In this document: one piece after another, positions 7,090-9,760 of the stretch
Layout: each line of letters opens with the position of its first letter
How positions within the stretch are numbered: the first letter of the stretch is position 1
Assembly (NCBI GenBank): GCA_913054565.1
Contig: CAJXHW010000051.1
Span: forward strand, 1 to 9,760
Length of the DNA stretch: 9,760 nucleotides
Reading direction: 5' to 3'
Origin: an uncultured Kordia sp.
GTDB lineage: Bacteria; Bacteroidota; Bacteroidia; Flavobacteriales; Flavobacteriaceae
Notes under the pieces: generated by a model
Told to the model about the DNA's origin: nothing
Seen by the model: only the letters and a program-made list of their open reading frames with translations
The model's database searches: none
Translations under genes and position numbers: made by a program

Positions 7090-8776
7090 ATTTCCCCTTA
7101 GGTATAGCATCAATTAATGCTTTAGTATAATTAGTTTTCGGATTGGCGTAAATACTATCTGCCTCACCAATCTCTTCAATTTTTCCTTTATTCATAACTA
7201 CTAATTGATCACTCATATATTTTACTACTGCTAAATCATGAGAAATAAAAATGTAGCTGAAGCCAAAGTTGTCTTTAAGCTCGTTTAATAAATTTAATAC
7301 TTGTGCTTGCACAGAAATATCTAACGCAGATACAGACTCGTCACAAATAATTAATTTTGGATTAACAGCAATGGTCCGTGCTATTCCTATTCGTTGACGT
7401 TGACCACCAGAAAATTCATGCGGATAGCGGTAAAAATGTGCTTCCTTTAAACCAACGCGCTTAAGTAATTCTAAAGTTTTTTCTTTTCGTTCTTTATCAT
7501 TTGCATACAATTTATGAACCTTCATAGGTTCCATAATAGCTTTACCAACAGGCATCCGAGGGTTTAAAGACGAATAAGGGTCTTGAAATATTAACTGAAT
7601 TTCCTTCCGAAGAGCTCTGAGTTGATGTTTGGGTATCTTGGTGATATCATTCCCCTTGTAAAATATTTGTCCAGAGGTGGCTTTATCTAACTGCAAAATA
7701 GCATTCCCTAAGGTAGATTTTCCACAACCTGATTCTCCTACTAACCCTAATGTTTCGCCTTCATATAAATTAAAACTGACATTATTTACAGCTTTAAATG
7801 TGGTATCCTTACTAAACAAAAACCCTTTAGTAATATATGATTTTTCAATATTTACCACTTTTAACAGCGGCTCTGAATTATATAGGGTTTTATGATGATT
7901 CAGCCTATCTTCTAAAGAAACAACTTCATTTCGTGTCGTATCATTTAAATAATCTGAGATTGTAGGAAGTATTTTCAAACGCTGGTTGACTGATGGACGT
8001 GAGTTAATTAGTGCTTTGGTATAGTTATGTTGAGGGTTATGAAACACATCTAAAACTGTACCTTGCTCAACAATTGTTCCTTTATACATCACTACAACCC
8101 TATCGGATATTTCTGAAATTAAAGCCAAATCATGAGAAATAAAAATAATACTCATACCTGTTTCTTGCTGAATTTCTTTTAAAAGTGCTATGATTTCCTT
8201 TTGCACTGTAACATCTAATGCTGTTGTAGGTTCATCTGCAATTAAAACATCTGGTTTACATGCTATAGCCATAGCAATCATAACTCGTTGTTTTTGACCT
8301 CCAGATATTTGATGTGGATATTTACTATAAATAACCTCTGGTTCTGGAAGTTTCACTTTTTCAAATAATAACAACACCTCAGCTTTTGCCTCAGAACTAG
8401 ACAAACCTATATGCAACCGAAGAATTTCCATCACTTGATTACCACATGTTAATGATGGGTTAAGTGATGTCATTGGCTCTTGAAAAATCATAGCAATTTT
8501 ATTACCACGTAATTTTCTGAAGTCTTCATTTTTAAAGGTGAGTAAATTATTATTATCAAAAAGAATTTCACCAGAATTAAATATTGTTTGCTTTTTAGGC
8601 AACAACCCCAATATTGCTAATGATGACACTGATTTACCTGAACCTGACTCTCCCACAACGCCCAATATCTCATTTTCATTTAATTGATAGGACACATTAA
8701 ACAGTACTTGATTGGCGGTTTCATTATTTTTAAACGAAAGTGAAAGGTTTTTAATATCAAGAATTATTTGACTCAT
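7088..8776 (-). CDS. Duplicated ABC transporter ATP-binding protein, oligopeptide/dipeptide type
   Basis: Two complete ATP-binding cassettes are fused in one 562-residue cytoplasmic protein of the DppD-DppF/GsiA/YejF kind, which powers uptake of peptides or related compounds through a partner permease. Cassette 1 has Walker A GESGSGKS (42-49), Q-loop Q99, signature ISGGQKQR (157-164), Walker B ADEP (180-183) and H215. Cassette 2 has GESGCGKS (347-354), Q398, FSGGQRQR (455-462), CDES (478-481) and H513. Each cassette ends with NYTKALI (251-257 and 549-555), typical of the oligopeptide ATPase group. All catalytic residues are present in both. I chose the ATG at 8776; a TTG three codons upstream (8785) is less likely. 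No permease or binding protein lies nearby, so the substrate is unknown. The exonuclease gene is 45 nt upstream, close enough for co-transcription. Confidence 0.93.
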   Translation of the reverse strand: MSQIILDIKNLSLSFKNNETANQVLFNVSYQLNENEILGVVGESGSGKSVSSLAILGLLPKKQTIFNSGEILFDNNNLLTFKNEDFRKLRGNKIAMIFQEPMTSLNPSLTCGNQVMEILRLHIGLSSSEAKAEVLLLFEKVKLPEPEVIYSKYPHQISGGQKQRVMIAMAIACKPDVLIADEPTTALDVTVQKEIIALLKEIQQETGMSIIFISHDLALISEISDRVVVMYKGTIVEQGTVLDVFHNPQHNYTKALINSRPSVNQRLKILPTISDYLNDTTRNEVVSLEDRLNHHKTLYNSEPLLKVVNIEKSYITKGFLFSKDTTFKAVNNVSFNLYEGETLGLVGESGCGKSTLGNAILQLDKATSGQIFYKGNDITKIPKHQLRALRKEIQLIFQDPYSSLNPRMPVGKAIMEPMKVHKLYANDKERKEKTLELLKRVGLKEAHFYRYPHEFSGGQRQRIGIARTIAVNPKLIICDESVSALDISVQAQVLNLLNELKDNFGFSYIFISHDLAVVKYMSDQLVVMNKGKIEEIGEADSIYANPKTNYTKALIDAIPKGK

Positions 8777-8821
8777 AGGTTTCAATATACAAACAAAAAT
8801 TAGTTGTTTTGTTTTTTTAAG

Positions 8822-9535
8822 TTATACGAATATAATATCATCCTCAGACAATAATAGCTCTCTTCTGTACTTTAAAAAAATCTGAGCAACTGCTATTGTA
8901 TCTTTCTCATAATATTTTACAATTCGTTTCAAATCTTTGTCTTTATAATACACCTCAGCAACTTGACTTCCATCAATATCATCTTTTGGTGAAGGTATAC
9001 CTAAAATAGTTGTTAATAATTTTAAGGACGTGTAATTTTTATAATCACCAAACTTCCACAGCTCCATGGTGTCTAAATGTGGAATTTCCCATGGCTTTTT
9101 ACCAAATAAATTTAATGCATTTGGTATTTCAATAGAATGAATAACCATTCTTCTGGCAATAAACGGAAAATCAAATTCCTTTCCATTATGAGCGCATAAT
9201 AAATGATGAGGCTTGTAAAAATGATTATCCAAAAGGGTTTTAAACTCTACTAAAAGCTGGTGTTCTTCTCCAGAAAAAGAGGTAACTCTAAATTGTTTTT
9301 TGTTATCATTAACAACAAAGTATCCAACAGATATACAAATGATTTTACCAAATTCTGCCCAGATACCTGCACGCTCATAAAAAGCTTCTGCAGTAACGTC
9401 TTCCTTCCTCTGGTATTGAGTTTTCTGGGTCCATAAATCTTGTACTACTGTATTTAATTCGTTAAAATTTGAATGTTCTGGAACAGTCTCTATATCTAAG
9501 AATAAAATGTTCTCAGATTTTATTTTTTGTAACAT
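8822..9535 (-). CDS. Predicted DEDDy 3'-5' exonuclease (PolB exonuclease-like)
   Basis: The 237-residue protein is a stand-alone RNase H-fold exonuclease resembling the proofreading domain of family B DNA polymerases. Conserved motifs are Exo I FLDIET (12-17, D14 and E16), Exo II HNGKEFDFPF (116-125, D122) and Exo III YYEKD (208-212, with the Tyr and D212). These supply the four acidic metal ligands plus tyrosine of the DEDDy class. LDTMELW (154-160) is also typical. It is likely to trim 3' ends of DNA or RNA; the actual substrate is not known. No polymerase domain is attached and the length suits the single-domain family. The ATG at 9535 is chosen because the frame extends upstream only to a TTG (9622) through the end of the preceding gene and would add 29 unconserved residues. 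It starts 7 nt after that gene's stop. Confidence 0.88.
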   Translation of the reverse strand: MLQKIKSENILFLDIETVPEHSNFNELNTVVQDLWTQKTQYQRKEDVTAEAFYERAGIWAEFGKIICISVGYFVVNDNKKQFRVTSFSGEEHQLLVEFKTLLDNHFYKPHHLLCAHNGKEFDFPFIARRMVIHSIEIPNALNLFGKKPWEIPHLDTMELWKFGDYKNYTSLKLLTTILGIPSPKDDIDGSQVAEVYYKDKDLKRIVKYYEKDTIAVAQIFLKYRRELLLSEDDIIFV

Positions 9536-9542
9536 GCTATTA

Positions 9543-9760
9543 TTATTTATGAGTTCGATTTTTAGTCTTCTCTTTATAATAGTCTTTTTGGGCAATATAT
9601 ATGGTTTTTGACAACTCCGCAAAAACTATTTTATTTTCACTTGTTATCGCTAGCTTTTTTTTAAAGTCAATTTCTTTATTTACTGCTAAACTTTCTTTAA
9701 TTTGTATAATTTCATCTTTAGAAAACTCAAAATTAGCGTGAGCTGTTTTTCTTGCAGGTC
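9543..9760 (-). CDS. Partial CDS, C-terminal end of a probable DUF4442 thioesterase-like protein
   Basis: A minus-strand frame enters from the right edge and ends at TAA 9543-9545, giving 71 C-terminal residues beginning PARKTAHANF and ending KNRTHK. The pattern matches, from memory, the end of flavobacterial DUF4442 proteins (hotdog-fold, thioesterase-like): a KxPA-type start of the last repeat unit, AxFxFSKDEI, then IVFAELSKTIYIAQKDYYKEK. In these proteins the last strands finish with a TIYIA-type segment and a basic tail. The start, active-site region and full length lie outside the window. The gene ends 7 nt before the exonuclease ATG, which suggests an operon of this gene, the exonuclease and the ABC ATPase. 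Family assignment is moderate; the reading frame itself is well supported by its clean end and spacing. Confidence 0.6.
   Translation of the reverse strand, partial: PARKTAHANFEFSKDEIIQIKESLAVNKEIDFKKKLAITSENKIVFAELSKTIYIAQKDYYKEKTKNRTHK

Noticed and set aside
8777..8785. TTG start three codons upstream of the ABC ATPase
   Set aside because: The ATG at 8776 begins right at the usual first strand of the cassette, and TTG starts are uncommon here; the difference is only three residues.
9536..9622. Upstream extension of the exonuclease to a TTG start
   Set aside because: It overlaps the end of the preceding gene and adds residues with no exonuclease features. The ATG at 9535 sits just after that gene's stop and shortly before the Exo I motif.
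1..9760. Defence, mobile or CRISPR system
   Set aside because: I looked for transposases, integrases, direct-repeat arrays, tRNA-linked attachment sites and toxin-antitoxin pairs and saw none. Base composition and gene style are uniform across the window.

Overview
The window is AT-rich, with A/T-rich spacers, almost no Shine-Dalgarno motifs and a gene for the gliding-motility lipoprotein GldH. Together these point to a gliding or gliding-descended member of the Bacteroidota, most likely family Flavobacteriaceae. All genes but the last are complete. The last runs off the right edge.

Layout: (1) recA lies on the minus strand (66-1067) and is closed by a perfect 54-nt self-complementary terminator at the left edge. 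(2) A 383-nt divergent intergenic region (1068-1450) holds no gene, but has two hairpins, one of them terminator-like. (3) A tightly packed plus-strand run follows: a RicT/YaaT-type PSP1 protein (1451-2842), gldH (2832-3320, overlapping the previous gene by 11 nt), a class A penicillin-binding protein (3324-5657), and the A and B subunits of a 3-oxoacid CoA-transferase (5670-6371, 6374-7030). Gaps are 12 nt or less and a strong hairpin closes the run at 7051-7089. (4) A convergent minus-strand run enters from the right edge: the 3' end of a probable DUF4442/hotdog thioesterase-like gene, a DEDDy-type 3'-5' exonuclease (8822-9535), and a duplicated peptide-type ABC ATPase (7088-8776). It ends in the same bidirectional terminator.

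Functionally the plus-strand run mixes envelope genes (GldH for gliding, PBP1A for peptidoglycan), an Fe-S/PSP1 protein and a ketone-body or short-chain acyl-CoA enzyme. Spacing suggests co-transcription, but no shared pathway is evident from sequence. I see no CRISPR array, prophage, insertion sequence, tRNA or rRNA, toxin-antitoxin or other accessory system. This is an ordinary chromosomal core region. The least explained parts are the recA-ricT intergenic region with its orphan terminator-like hairpin, the cysteine-rich head and basic tail of the RicT homologue, and the ABC ATPase with no permease beside it.
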